Origin: Buttiauxella sp. B2
Lineage (GTDB): Bacteria; Pseudomonadota; Gammaproteobacteria; Enterobacterales; Enterobacteriaceae
Length of the DNA: 64,000 bases
NCBI RefSeq assembly: GCF_006376615.1
Contig: NZ_VEXQ01000021.1
Location: 19,353-83,352 of the forward strand
Direction of reading: 5' to 3'
Both the position numbers and the translations under genes were made by a program. The notes beneath the pieces are model-generated. The model searched no databases. It was not told the origin of the DNA and was given only the letters and a program-made list of their open reading frames with translations. Of this stretch, positions 53,180 through 63,058 are shown piece by piece (within the stretch, counting starts at the first letter, position 1; each line of letters opens with the position of its first letter).

Positions 53180-56100
53180 CTAAGCTTTGTGTCGACGCAG
53201 CCAAATTAATTTATAGGCTGCCGGGATGATGAGCATCGACAACAGCGGTGCGGTGATCATCCCGCCTATCATCGGCGCGGCAATACGGCTCATCACTTCA
53301 GACCCCGCTCCCGTTCCCCACAAAATCGGTAACAGACCAGCAATAATAACCGCCACCGTCATCGCTTTCGGGCGAACGCGCAGCACAGCCCCATGATACA
53401 GCGCGTCATCAAGTCCTTCAGGCGTGAATGTTGTCGGGTTCGTGAGTTTAGGGTCAGCCTCAATAGCCTGGCGTAGATACATCAGCATGACGACGCCAAA
53501 CTCTGCGGAAACCCCTGCCAATGCGATAAAACCCGTCCCTGTTGCCACGGACATATGGAAGCCCTGCCAGTACAGGAACCAGATACCGCCAATCAGCGCA
53601 AACGGCAGGCTCGTCAGAATCAATAACGCTTCATCAAAGCGGCGGAACGCCAGGTACAGCAGCACGAAGATAATCATGATGGTCATCGGTACCATCAACT
53701 TCAATTTCTTGTTCGCATGCTCCAGTAACTCGAACTGTCCGGAGAACGATACGCTGGTACCCGGCTTAAGTTTGACCTTTTCATGGATAGCCGCTTTGAG
53801 GTCATTGACCACAGACACCATGTCACGGCCACGTGCATCAATGTAAATCCAGCTTGCAGGGCGAGCATTCTCTGTTTTCAGCATGGTTGGGCCAGAAATG
53901 ACTTTCACGTTTGCCACATCACCCAGAGTGATTTGCTGCTTCATCGGTGTCAGTATCGGTAACTGCCTCAACGCTTCCGGGCCATCGCGGAACCCCTGAG
54001 GGTAGCGGATATTGATCGGATATCGAGCGACACCTTCGACGGTTTCCCCTACCGTTGCGCCACCAATCGCAGAGGAGACGAAGAGCTGGACATCACCGAC
54101 AGTCATGCCATATCTGGCGGCTTTCTCCCGATTAATATCGATATCGATATACCGCCCTCCTTCCAGACGCTCTGCCAGGGCAGAGAAAACGCCAGGAACC
54201 GTTTTGGCGACCTCTTCAATGCTCTGCGCGGTGGCATCAATATCAGACAGCACTGTGCCGGATACTTTTATTCCAATAGGGCTTTTGATACCGGTAGAGA
54301 GCATATCAATACGGTTACGGATTGGCGGAACCCAGAGGTTAGCAAGCCCAGGTAAACGAACTGTCGTATCGAGTTCATCAATTATTTTGTCCAGCGTCAT
54401 TCCCGGACGCCACTGATCCTGTGGTTTCAACTGAATAGTGGTTTCAACCATTTCCAGCGGTGCTGAGTCTGTTGCCGTTTCGGCTTTGCCTGTCTTGCCG
54501 AAAACCGAAGCCACTTCAGGTACGGTTTTGATCAGTTTATCCGTCGTTTGCAGCATCGCTGCGGCCTGCGCAGGTGAAACACCAGGCAAAGTTGAAGGCA
54601 TATACAGCAAATCACCTTCGTTGATACTGGGTAAAAACTCACCGCCGACCTTACTGAGCGGCCATATCACCGTAAAGATGGACAGTGCAGCAACCACCAG
54701 CGTTAACTTGGGCCATTTAAGGACTTTAAGCAGTAACGGGTGGTACATTTTTATCAGAAAGCGGTTGAGCGGATTGCTTGTTTCCGCAGGGATTTTCCCT
54801 CTGATCCAAAAGCCCATCAGGATAGGAATTACCATGATCGCCAGAGCTGCTGACCCTGCCATGGCGTAGGTTTTAGTAAACGCCAGCGGCCCGAACAGAC
54901 GCCCTTCTTGCCCTTCCAGAGTAAAGATTGGAATAAATGACAGCGTGATAATCAGCAAGCTGATAAACAGAGCGGGCCCCACTTCCACCGAGGCATCAGT
55001 AATCACTTTCCAGCGCGTCTCGTTATCAATCTTTTCGCCGGGGTGATGATTTTCCCATTCCTCAAGCCGCTTGTGGGCGTTTTCTATCATAACAATGGCG
55101 GCATCCACCATTGCCCCCACTGCAATCGCAATCCCCCCCAGCGACATGATGTTGGCATTCATTCCCTGGAAGTGCATGACAATAAACGCAATACACAGCC
55201 CAAGCGGCAGTGAAATAATGGCCACCAGAGCAGAACGCAGGTGCCAGAGAAACAGCGCACAAACCACGGCAACGACAATAAACTCTTCGAGAAGTTTATG
55301 GCTCAGGTTCTCAATCGAGCGGTCAATTAACTGGCTACGATCGTAGGTCGTGACCACTTCCACGCCTTCCGGCAGGCTGCTTTTCAGAGTCTCGAGTTTA
55401 TCCTTCACCGCAGAGATAACTTCACGTGCATTTTTGCCGGAACGCAGAATAACCACGCCGCCAGCCACTTCGCCTTCACCATTAAGCTCCGCAATACCAC
55501 GACGCATTTCGGGCCCGATTTGCACACGAGCCACATCTTTTAGGTAAACAGGTACGCCGTTCGCCCCCGTTTTGAGGACAATATTATTGAAGTCATCAAT
55601 GGATTGTAGATAACCGCTGGCTCGCACCATGTATTCAGCTTCAGCGATTTCAACGGATGAACCACCCGCTTCCTGGTTGGAGGATTCCAGCGCTTGTTTA
55701 ACCTCTGGCAGGCTAATGCCATATTGGCTCAGTTTCATTGGGTTAATCAGTATTTGGTACTGTTTAACTACTCCACCAACGGAGGCCACCTCAGCAACAT
55801 TGGGAATGGTTTTCAGCTCATATTTCAGGAACCAATCCTGAAGCGAACGTAATTCAGCAAGGTCATGCTTACCGCTGTGGTCCACCAGCGCATATTCGAA
55901 GATCCAGCCCACGCCTGTCGCGTCAGGGCCTATTGAGGTGCTGACACCCTTAGGCAACTTACCCTGAACCTGATTCAGGTACTCCATTACGCGCGAGCGG
56001 GCCCAATACAGATCGGTGCCATCTTCAAAAATCACATACACATACGAGTCACCAAACTGGGAAAACCCACGCACAGTTTTCGCACCAGGGACTGAGAGCA

Positions 56101-56317
56101 TGGTGGTCGTCAGCGGATAGGTGACCTGGTTTTCAACAATTTGTGGTGCCTGGCCTGGGTAGCTGGTTTTAATAATCACCTGTACATCAGACAGGTCAGG
56201 TAAGGCATCGACTGGCGTATTGATAATAGTCCAGGTGCCCCAGATACTCAGGAACAGTGCGGCCATCACCACCAGAAAACGGTTGGCGACAGAGCGCCTG
56301 ATAATCCATTCAATCAT
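53180..56317 (-). CDS. silA: Ag+/Cu+ efflux RND pump SilA
   Basis: SilA is the inner-membrane proton-driven pump of the SilCBA trans-envelope complex and expels Ag+ and Cu+ from the periplasm and cytoplasm. From the ATG of [17 protein letters not shown] the protein is 1,045 aa with the 12-helix RND plan and two periplasmic loops. The proton-relay Asp is in [21 protein letters not shown], near residue 405. Met-rich positions of the metal path appear in the porter domain ([19 protein letters not shown]). Details such as [21 protein letters not shown] and [17 protein letters not shown] are closer to plasmid SilA than to E. coli CusA. It follows silB by 10 bp. Confidence 0.93.
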   Translation of the reverse strand: MIEWIIRRSVANRFLVVMAALFLSIWGTWTIINTPVDALPDLSDVQVIIKTSYPGQAPQIVENQVTYPLTTTMLSVPGAKTVRGFSQFGDSYVYVIFEDGTDLYWARSRVMEYLNQVQGKLPKGVSTSIGPDATGVGWIFEYALVDHSGKHDLAELRSLQDWFLKYELKTIPNVAEVASVGGVVKQYQILINPMKLSQYGISLPEVKQALESSNQEAGGSSVEIAEAEYMVRASGYLQSIDDFNNIVLKTGANGVPVYLKDVARVQIGPEMRRGIAELNGEGEVAGGVVILRSGKNAREVISAVKDKLETLKSSLPEGVEVVTTYDRSQLIDRSIENLSHKLLEEFIVVAVVCALFLWHLRSALVAIISLPLGLCIAFIVMHFQGMNANIMSLGGIAIAVGAMVDAAIVMIENAHKRLEEWENHHPGEKIDNETRWKVITDASVEVGPALFISLLIITLSFIPIFTLEGQEGRLFGPLAFTKTYAMAGSAALAIMVIPILMGFWIRGKIPAETSNPLNRFLIKMYHPLLLKVLKWPKLTLVVAALSIFTVIWPLSKVGGEFLPSINEGDLLYMPSTLPGVSPAQAAAMLQTTDKLIKTVPEVASVFGKTGKAETATDSAPLEMVETTIQLKPQDQWRPGMTLDKIIDELDTTVRLPGLANLWVPPIRNRIDMLSTGIKSPIGIKVSGTVLSDIDATAQSIEEVAKTVPGVFSALAERLEGGRYIDIDINREKAARYGMTVGDVQLFVSSAIGGATVGETVEGVARYPINIRYPQGFRDGPEALRQLPILTPMKQQITLGDVANVKVISGPTMLKTENARPASWIYIDARGRDMVSVVNDLKAAIHEKVKLKPGTSVSFSGQFELLEHANKKLKLMVPMTIMIIFVLLYLAFRRFDEALLILTSLPFALIGGIWFLYWQGFHMSVATGTGFIALAGVSAEFGVVMLMYLRQAIEADPKLTNPTTFTPEGLDDALYHGAVLRVRPKAMTVAVIIAGLLPILWGTGAGSEVMSRIAAPMIGGMITAPLLSMLIIPAAYKLIWLRRHKA

Positions 56318-56327
56318 CTTTGTCTCC

Positions 56328-57611
56328 TCAGTGGCCTGAATGCGCATTTGCTGAGAGGCCTGTCATGCCTGGGGCCATTTCTGCGGGTTTATCCGTATGA
56401 CGCATACGATCCAGCGCCCCGCTAATGTTCGCTTCAGAGTCAATGAGGAACAGACCGCTGACGACAACGGCTTCACCTTCACTCAGATCCGAGCCAATTC
56501 CTGACTGGTGTCTTGATTCATGCAGCACTTTGATTTCTTTAGGTACGAATCGACCATCGGCATCAACGGTAATGACATGCTGTTCATTTCCGGTATCGAT
56601 GACGGCCTGAGAAGGAATGAGCAACATTTCAGGGCTTTGCGTATTGAGTTTTAGGTAGGCATTCATACCGGGTTTGAGTAATTCGTCTTTGTTATCCACC
56701 TGGAGACGAACCTGCAATGTACGGGTTGTTTGATCAAGGCTAGGAAGCGTATTCCATTTCTCGATAGTGAATTTTTTGTCCGGGTAAGCCGGAACGGAAA
56801 TCTCAAACTGGGAGGAATCTTTTAGCAAGTAAGCGATAGATTCCGGTACCGCAGCGCTAATCCACACCGGGTCCATCCCTTGAATCTGAGCTACCACTTT
56901 GTCTTTTGATATATTCATGCCGCTTCTCAGATCAAACGCGGTGATCACACCCTCGATTGGCGCTTTAATGGTGAAACGGGTCTGAATGCTGCGTGTACTG
57001 CGTAAGTGCTGGATATCTTCTTCAGACATGCCAGCAAGGCGAAGACGCTCAAGCACACCTTTTAGCTGTGTTGCAGAACCACCAGTACCCGACAGCAAAA
57101 GATATTCACTCTGAGCCTCTACCCATTGAGGGATAGTTATCTCGACTAGCGGCGTACCCTTTTTCACTTTGTCGCCGATAGTCAGTGGGTAAACTTTTTC
57201 AATGAACCCCTCTGAACGGGCCTGAACAATCACGAATTGATATTCGTTGAAACTGACATTGGCAGGAATGGTCTGGGAATAGGTCAGGCGGCCAGAGCGG
57301 ACTTTCTCCGTCTTTAGCCCCAGGTTCTGGATTTGTGTTGGATCAATTCGAATGCCCTGGCTATTTTCGCTGCCACCTTCGTCGGCATATTTCGGCACCA
57401 GATCCATATCCATAAATGGCGACTTTCCAGGCTTATCGAATTTGGTATCGGGTTTCATCGGGTCATACCAAAACAGAACCTTTCGTTCTGTTGGTTGAGT
57501 TTCCATTTTCTGCCCAGAAGTAAAATAATGGTAGGCAGCGACGGATATCACCCCTCCAATGATAAGACTGCTGGCAATCATTGCAGTATATTTTAGTTTT
57601 AAAGAAGCCAT
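56328..57611 (-). CDS. silB: Ag+/Cu+ efflux periplasmic adaptor SilB
   Basis: SilB is the membrane-fusion protein that joins SilA to SilC and passes metal to the pump. The start [20 protein letters not shown] gives 427 aa, close to plasmid SilB, and a single N-terminal membrane anchor. The N-terminal metal site with Met residues lies in [21 protein letters not shown] and [16 protein letters not shown]. The lipoyl and beta-barrel domains follow, and the His/Met-rich tail ends NAHSGH. A longer reading frame upstream is hydrophobic and not conserved. A 124-bp gap separates it from silF. Confidence 0.93.
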   Translation of the reverse strand: MASLKLKYTAMIASSLIIGGVISVAAYHYFTSGQKMETQPTERKVLFWYDPMKPDTKFDKPGKSPFMDMDLVPKYADEGGSENSQGIRIDPTQIQNLGLKTEKVRSGRLTYSQTIPANVSFNEYQFVIVQARSEGFIEKVYPLTIGDKVKKGTPLVEITIPQWVEAQSEYLLLSGTGGSATQLKGVLERLRLAGMSEEDIQHLRSTRSIQTRFTIKAPIEGVITAFDLRSGMNISKDKVVAQIQGMDPVWISAAVPESIAYLLKDSSQFEISVPAYPDKKFTIEKWNTLPSLDQTTRTLQVRLQVDNKDELLKPGMNAYLKLNTQSPEMLLIPSQAVIDTGNEQHVITVDADGRFVPKEIKVLHESRHQSGIGSDLSEGEAVVVSGLFLIDSEANISGALDRMRHTDKPAEMAPGMTGLSANAHSGH

Positions 57612-57735
57612 ATTTATTCCTACTGATGATTTATAAAAAACCAGCTTATTTACCTGGAGGAGTCTTATAAAATAGACAACCAAACCTGCCATAAGCTGAG
57701 TTATGGCAGAGAAATAAAGACTCATCAGGAATTAA

Positions 57736-58098
57736 TTACGATTGATTAGCTTTAATATCCTGTAGCATTGAAATGTTATCTTGCTGAATAAAGCTAAAGT
57801 TCACCTGGCTGCCGACTTTCAGGTCATTGATGCTGGAGTCCAGCGTCATAAAGGTAAATCGCATTGTCATTGCCGGCCAGCCCACTGCGGGGATAGCCTC
57901 ATGCGCAATAGTAATTTTTTTATTCGTCATATCAATGTCTTTAACAACGCCTTTACCGCTAATTACCTGCTGGACAGGTGCCTCTACTGCCATTTTCATG
58001 CCGCCCATATCACCATGCTGCATTTCGTTGGCCTGAGCCCCTGCTGCCATAACAACAGAGAAAAGACTTAATAAAGCGATTTTTACTGGCTGATTCAT
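57736..58098 (-). CDS. silF: periplasmic Ag+/Cu+ metallochaperone SilF
   Basis: A 120-aa exported protein of the CusF/SilF family. The signal peptide ends A-Q-A, followed by the Met/His-rich start NEMQHGDMGGMKM. The OB-fold site is complete: His in KITIAHEAIP, the cation-pi Trp in VGWPAMTMRF, and two Met ligands just after it. It binds one Ag+ or Cu+ and delivers it to SilB. It is encoded between silC and silB in the divergent silCFBA operon. Confidence 0.93.
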   Translation of the reverse strand: MNQPVKIALLSLFSVVMAAGAQANEMQHGDMGGMKMAVEAPVQQVISGKGVVKDIDMTNKKITIAHEAIPAVGWPAMTMRFTFMTLDSSINDLKVGSQVNFSFIQQDNISMLQDIKANQS

Positions 58099-58133
58099 AT
58101 TATTAACTCCAAATGTCTTTCAAACTAAAGTAA

Positions 58134-59519
58134 TTACGCCGTCCATCCACCGCCGAGGGCTGTGAATAACTTAATTTCATTGACCTGCTGAGAGTAATTA
58201 AGATCCAGTATTGATTGCTGAGTGGTAAACAATGACCGCTCCGCATCAAGGACTTCGATATAACTTACGGCGCCACTGGAATATAATCCTCGTGCGCGCT
58301 GCAACGTTATTTGCAGTGAGTCCAGGTAACGTTGCTGAGCCACAATTTGTTGGCTGATAGTTGCACGAAGTGAAAGTGCATCAGCAACCTCTCTAAAAGC
58401 AGTCTGGATTTTTTGCTCATAGCTAACTATTGATTGCTGCTGGCGGACTTCCGCCAATGTCAGGTTGGCTTTATTACGGCCCGCGTTAAAAATGGGCAGT
58501 TCCACTTTAGGAATGAAATTCCACATTCCGCTTGCCCCGTTAAACAGGCTTGAAAGATCTGTGCTGCTTCCTGAAATACTGCCCGTTAACGAAACTGAAG
58601 GGAAGAAGGCAGCTCTGGCTGCACCAATATTGGCATCAGCGGCTTTTAACACATGCTCTGCTTCCATAATATCCGGCCTTTGTAGCAGGATATCAGAAGA
58701 CAAATTTGCCGGGAGCTTTACCGGATTAATGTCCATTTGTGCGGCACGTTTATCATCAGGTAATACGTTATATTTACCGACCACTAGCTGAAGCGCATTG
58801 TTAGCCTGCGCAAGCTCACCTTCCCTTTTGGCAATTTCCGCTCGCGTGCTTTCAATCACTCCGCGAGCCTGTTCTAGCGCCAGTAAGTTAGTACTGCCGG
58901 TAATGAGTTGCTGCTCAACAAAGGCATAGGACTGTTCATAATTCTTAAGCGTTTCTTTGGCAATAACCAGTTGCTCATAAGCCAGCCGCTGGTTGAAATA
59001 GCTCTGCGAAACGTTAGAAACCAGAAGAATATGCACGGTACGCTGTGCTTCTTCACTGGCAAAGAAGTTCTGGCGGTCAGCCTCACTCATATTCTTCAGC
59101 TTGCCAAAGAAATCCAGTTCATAGCTAAGATCAAGCCCGGCCTCGTATTTCTCAGTGGTAGGGCTTTCATTTTTAAATCCACCGCTGTAGTTAACCTCAG
59201 AAGAGGCATTGAGCTGCGGGTATCTGTCTGCGTCCGTCACGTTAAACTTGGCCCTGGCTTCCTGAACTTTTAATGCCGCCATTCTCAGATCACGGTTGTT
59301 TTGCAACCCTTGTTCAATCAAGTTTTTTGCCTGGGGATCGGCAAAAAAGGTTCGCCAGCCCGTATCCTGATAACCAGCCGCTGCCGGAACCAACGCGTTT
59401 CTGGAAAGTGAAAATTGCTGTGGAACTGGGGATTCTGGACGCTGATAATCAGGTTCCAGCGAGGTACATCCTGCCAGGATAAACAACGTGCTAAGAGTCA
59501 ATAGCTTTAATTTGAACAT
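58134..59519 (-). CDS. silC: outer-membrane efflux channel SilC
   Basis: A 461-aa lipoprotein of the OEP (TolC-like) family, the exit duct of the Sil complex. The signal peptide ends in the lipobox L-A-G-C (MFKLKLLTLSTLFILAGC). Two internally repeated OEP domains form the trimer barrel and periplasmic helical tunnel (YELDFFGKLKNMSEADRQN, LLQRPDIMEAEHVLKAAD). Length equals plasmid SilC. It is the first gene of silCFBA; the SilR-type box lies between its start and silR. Confidence 0.93.
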   Translation of the reverse strand: MFKLKLLTLSTLFILAGCTSLEPDYQRPESPVPQQFSLSRNALVPAAAGYQDTGWRTFFADPQAKNLIEQGLQNNRDLRMAALKVQEARAKFNVTDADRYPQLNASSEVNYSGGFKNESPTTEKYEAGLDLSYELDFFGKLKNMSEADRQNFFASEEAQRTVHILLVSNVSQSYFNQRLAYEQLVIAKETLKNYEQSYAFVEQQLITGSTNLLALEQARGVIESTRAEIAKREGELAQANNALQLVVGKYNVLPDDKRAAQMDINPVKLPANLSSDILLQRPDIMEAEHVLKAADANIGAARAAFFPSVSLTGSISGSSTDLSSLFNGASGMWNFIPKVELPIFNAGRNKANLTLAEVRQQQSIVSYEQKIQTAFREVADALSLRATISQQIVAQQRYLDSLQITLQRARGLYSSGAVSYIEVLDAERSLFTTQQSILDLNYSQQVNEIKLFTALGGGWTA

Positions 59520-59611
59520 GTCGCTTCTCGTCCAGTCCTGCCAGGTAAAATAAGGCTGATAATTACTGCAGGCACCTTACCGGAGTGACTCTGTTGGGTG
59601 AGTGACAGGAT

Positions 59612-59629
59612 AATGACAAAGCTGTCATT
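59612..59629. promoter_or_regulatory. SilR/CusR box in the silC-silR intergenic region
   Basis: AATGACA-AAGC-TGTCATT is a perfect 7-bp inverted repeat with a 4-bp spacer, like the CusR box (TGACAA-N2-TTGTCA type). It lies 92 bp before silC and 73 bp before silR and should control both units. Confidence 0.8.
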
Positions 59630-59702
59630 TAAGGGATCAGTCGTTGATATCGTCACATTGCTCACTAGAATGAGAGCACCACACAGATGTACAGGAGAGT
59701 AC

Positions 59703-60386
59703 GTGAAACTTTTGATCGTAGAAGACGAGGTTAAAACAGGGGAGTACCTCAGCAAGGGGCTGACAGAAGCGGGTTTCGTTGTTGACCTTGCGGACAATGG
59801 ACTGAACGGTTACCACCTTGCTATGACGGCCGATTACGATCTCATTGTGTTGGATATCATGCTACCTGACGTTAACGGCTGGGATATCGTGAGAATGCTG
59901 CGGGCAGCGAACAAAGGAATGCCGATTTTGCTGCTGACCGCCCTTGGCACCATAGAACATCGGGTCAAAGGTCTTGAGCTTGGCGCGGACGATTACATGG
60001 TGAAACCCTTTGCCTTCGCAGAACTTCTGGCCCGCGTCAGAACACTGCTACGCCGGGGCTCTGCTGTGATAGCAGAAAGCCAGTTCCAGGTTGCAGATTT
60101 GACACTTGATTTGGTATCCAGAAAAGTAAGTCGCAGCGGAACACGCATCACATTGACCAGTAAGGAATTTACGCTGCTTGAGTTCTTTATCCGCCACCAG
60201 AGCGAAGTGCTCCCTCGGTCACTTATCGCTTCACAGGTCTGGGACATGAATTTTGATAGTGATACCAATGCCATTGATGTTGCCGTTAAGCGGCTACGTG
60301 CCAAAATTGATAACGATTTTGAACCTAAGTTGATTCAGACGGTGCGCGGCGTTGGCTATGTTCTTGAGGTACCCGATGAGGATTAA
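59703..60386 (+). CDS. silR: copper/silver response regulator SilR
   Basis: An OmpR/PhoB-type regulator of 227 aa, collinear with CusR. The start is GTG after AGGAGAG, matching the E. coli M-K-L-L-I-V-E-D-E start; a longer frame that begins upstream is not real. The receiver domain has Asp51 ([14 protein letters not shown]). The C-terminal winged helix carries [16 protein letters not shown] and [15 protein letters not shown]. Its stop overlaps the silS start by 11 bases, so sensor and regulator are coupled. Confidence 0.94.
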   Translation: MKLLIVEDEVKTGEYLSKGLTEAGFVVDLADNGLNGYHLAMTADYDLIVLDIMLPDVNGWDIVRMLRAANKGMPILLLTALGTIEHRVKGLELGADDYMVKPFAFAELLARVRTLLRRGSAVIAESQFQVADLTLDLVSRKVSRSGTRITLTSKEFTLLEFFIRHQSEVLPRSLIASQVWDMNFDSDTNAIDVAVKRLRAKIDNDFEPKLIQTVRGVGYVLEVPDED

Positions 60387-61830
60387 TGGCAATCGCCGTC
60401 CTTTCTCTCTGGCCACCCGACTGACCGTCTTTATCAGCCTTTCGACGATCATCGCCTTCGTGGCCTTTACCTGGGTCATGTTGCATTCTGTTGAACAACA
60501 CTTCGCTGAGAGAGATTTAAGTGACCTACAGCAAGTCAGCACGACGCTGGAAAATATACTCAAAGACCCGAACAAAACCGAACAACAGAAAATAGAAACC
60601 ATCGGTAATGTTATGGCTACCTACCATAACTTCGCGGTATTACTGCTTAATGGAAATAATCAGGTTCTTTATCACTCTCCAGATGGGCCAAATCTCACTC
60701 TCGCATTACCCTCTGTTCATTTCACCCCACAATCTGATGCAGGAAATTATTTCATCTGGTCTGACAGTATGAAAAGCTCGGATATGCATTCTGATGGTGA
60801 GATGAAAAATATGGCGTATCGTATTATCACAAGAACTGTGAATATCTCTGAAAGTACAAAGCCTGTAAGTTACTCATTGTTAATCGCATTTTCTATTGAT
60901 TTTCACCAGCATTATATTGATCAGCTAAAGCGTAATCTTATTTCTATCGCATCAGCCATCAGCTTAATGATCATTCTCATTATTTTATTTGCGGTATATA
61001 AAGGACACCAGCCATTAAGAAATGTCAGCATGAAAATAAAAAACATTTCTTCTGAAAACTTAGATGTCAGGCTTGACCCAAGTCAGGTTCCGATAGAACT
61101 TGAACAACTGGTTATTTCATTCAACCATATGATCGAACGAATTGAAGATGTCTTTACCCGCCAGGCTAATTTCTCTGCGGATATTGCACATGAAATAAGA
61201 ACACCGATTACCAATCTTGTAACACAAACTGAAATCTTATTAAGCCAGGACAGGACGGATGAAGAGCTGAAAGATGTTCTTTACTCTAACCTTGAAGAAT
61301 ATAGCCGTATGGCCAAGATGACCAGTGACATGCTATTCCTCGCTCAGGCCGATAATAACCAGCTCATTCCTGAAAGGACAATGATAGACCTTCGGGACGA
61401 AACGACGAAAGTTTTCGAGTTCTTTGAGGCCTGGGCAGAAGAGCGTGAAGTCAGTTTAAAATTTGAAGGAAACCATTCCAGAGTTGAAGGCGATCCGCTG
61501 ATGTTGCGCCGGGTGATTAATAATCTCTTATCCAATGCCATCCGCTACACACCCAAGAAAATGGCGGTGACGGTTCGCGTCATTGAGCGACAAGAATGGG
61601 TCGATTTGATTGTTGAAAACCCGGGCACCCCGATTCCTGAGGAGCATTTACCGATGCTGTTCGACAGGTTCTATCGTGTTGACCCTTCGAGGCAAAGAAA
61701 AATTGAAGGTAGCGGCATCGGCCTGGCCATTGTGAAATCTATCGTGAGTGCGCACAAAGGTAAAATTAGTATTGCTTCAGATATAGTTTCGACCCGCTTT
61801 ATTATTTCGCTTCCAGTATCCTCACGTTGA
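60376..61830 (+). CDS. silS: copper/silver sensor histidine kinase SilS
   Basis: A 484-aa inner-membrane kinase of the CusS/SilS group. Two membrane helices (about residues 15-37 and 188-210) bracket a periplasmic Ag+/Cu+ sensing loop with His and Met residues, including [13 protein letters not shown] is followed by the H box [16 protein letters not shown] with His near 271. The N box is [15 protein letters not shown] and the G box GSGIGLAIV. The ATG lies inside the silR 3' end. A gene-free 178 bp separates it from silE. Confidence 0.93.
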   Translation: MRINGNRRPFSLATRLTVFISLSTIIAFVAFTWVMLHSVEQHFAERDLSDLQQVSTTLENILKDPNKTEQQKIETIGNVMATYHNFAVLLLNGNNQVLYHSPDGPNLTLALPSVHFTPQSDAGNYFIWSDSMKSSDMHSDGEMKNMAYRIITRTVNISESTKPVSYSLLIAFSIDFHQHYIDQLKRNLISIASAISLMIILIILFAVYKGHQPLRNVSMKIKNISSENLDVRLDPSQVPIELEQLVISFNHMIERIEDVFTRQANFSADIAHEIRTPITNLVTQTEILLSQDRTDEELKDVLYSNLEEYSRMAKMTSDMLFLAQADNNQLIPERTMIDLRDETTKVFEFFEAWAEEREVSLKFEGNHSRVEGDPLMLRRVINNLLSNAIRYTPKKMAVTVRVIERQEWVDLIVENPGTPIPEEHLPMLFDRFYRVDPSRQRKIEGSGIGLAIVKSIVSAHKGKISIASDIVSTRFIISLPVSSR

Positions 61831-62008
61831 ATATAATGGGCATGGAAACATGCTCATTACACTACCCAGCATTTTTATAGAATAAATTCCAGATGACGTC
61901 ATTGTCATTGTCCTGTCACGAGCCCAACAGAACGCCCACCTTATAATCTCTATCAACAGATGATTCAGACGCTCTGAACATTTACAGTTTATAAATGGAG
62001 ATTCAAAT

Positions 62009-62446
62009 ATGAAAAAAATTCTTATTGCCACGGCTTTTACCATGACCTTTGCTTCCTATTCCTGGGCTGCGGAAAACGTAAACGTACATGACCAGATTAA
62101 TAATGCACAGGCACCGGCACACCAGATGATGTCTTCAACACAGCATTCTGCAATAAACGGCACTGAATCCAAAATGATGGATATGGATCAGCACCAGAAA
62201 GCGGTGATCGCTCATGGAAGCATGAATAATAGCGATTCAAACGCTCATCAACAAATGGTGGATATGCACAAAAAAATGATGGGCAACCAGAACATGAATA
62301 AGGCGAGCGGTAAAAGTGCTCAATCATTTTCACAGATGAATGAGCATGAACGGGCAGCGGTGGCACACGAATCGATGAATAATGGCCAGTCAGGCACCCA
62401 TCAAATGCAGGCTGAGAAACATCGCAGCATGATGCAGTCCAGCTGA
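62009..62446 (+). CDS. silE: periplasmic silver-binding protein SilE
   Basis: A 145-aa exported, largely disordered protein related to SilE/PcoE. The signal peptide ends S-W-A-A. The mature part is rich in Met and His and repeats the segment type D-Q-H-Q-K-A-V-I-A-H-G-S-M-N / NEHERAAVAHESMNNGQSG, each with H-x(n)-M pairs that bind Ag+ or Cu+. SilE folds on metal binding and acts as a periplasmic sponge. E. coli cus lacks this gene, so its presence defines the cluster as sil. No silP is visible beyond silA. Confidence 0.92.
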   Translation: MKKILIATAFTMTFASYSWAAENVNVHDQINNAQAPAHQMMSSTQHSAINGTESKMMDMDQHQKAVIAHGSMNNSDSNAHQQMVDMHKKMMGNQNMNKASGKSAQSFSQMNEHERAAVAHESMNNGQSGTHQMQAEKHRSMMQSS

Positions 62447-63043
62447 TTATTGTGCTACTTCAGATTCCTGTTCAGTAAATTAATGCTCCTGCTAGCGTCC
62501 ATCCATAATGCAGTGATGTGATGGACGCCTCTCCCGATGTGATTGCAAAGGAGAATTGATTCAAATTCTGGAATAATGGCCCCCCCTTCTCAGGTTATTA
62601 CCTTTACTATCCGAGCAGATAATAAAACCCAGCCACTTTTGCGTTCATGATTGATGCATTGCATCATTCTTAATAAAACACCAAAAATTCTTAACATAAA
62701 CCACAATGCAACTTAACAAATTAGACGGTAAAAATTAATTTTTATTGACTGCTTTATTTTAAAGCTTTCATTCAAAACCAAAATTAAATATTTTGCCGAA
62801 TCACGTTTCATTCCCGCAGCCTTTTGATTATATTTAGCGCTCAGCCATATTTTGGACAACAACACCATTAGCTATTTCACTCCTATAATTATAAATACAT
62901 ACCAAAAATAATGCCCATTAATGGACAATTACTTATGGTGCTATTCGAGTGAAATAATAATGCTATTAAGTTTATAGTTAGCTTATGTATTTATAAAAAG
63001 CACTCTAAATAATTCAAATTGCAGGAAGGCTGCAGCTTGAAGC
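62447..63043 (+). other. gene-free AT-rich region between silE and the giant adhesin gene
   Basis: Nearly 600 bp contain no credible coding frame. A hairpin (GCGTCCATC / GATGGACGC at 62495-62528, without T-run) lies 48 bp after silE. The rest is AT-rich with many A/T tracts and a run of seven C at 62580-62586. It most likely contains the long leader and promoter of the adhesin gene, plausibly bound by H-NS. Confidence 0.55.
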
Positions 63044-63058
63044 ATGACGAGTATAACA

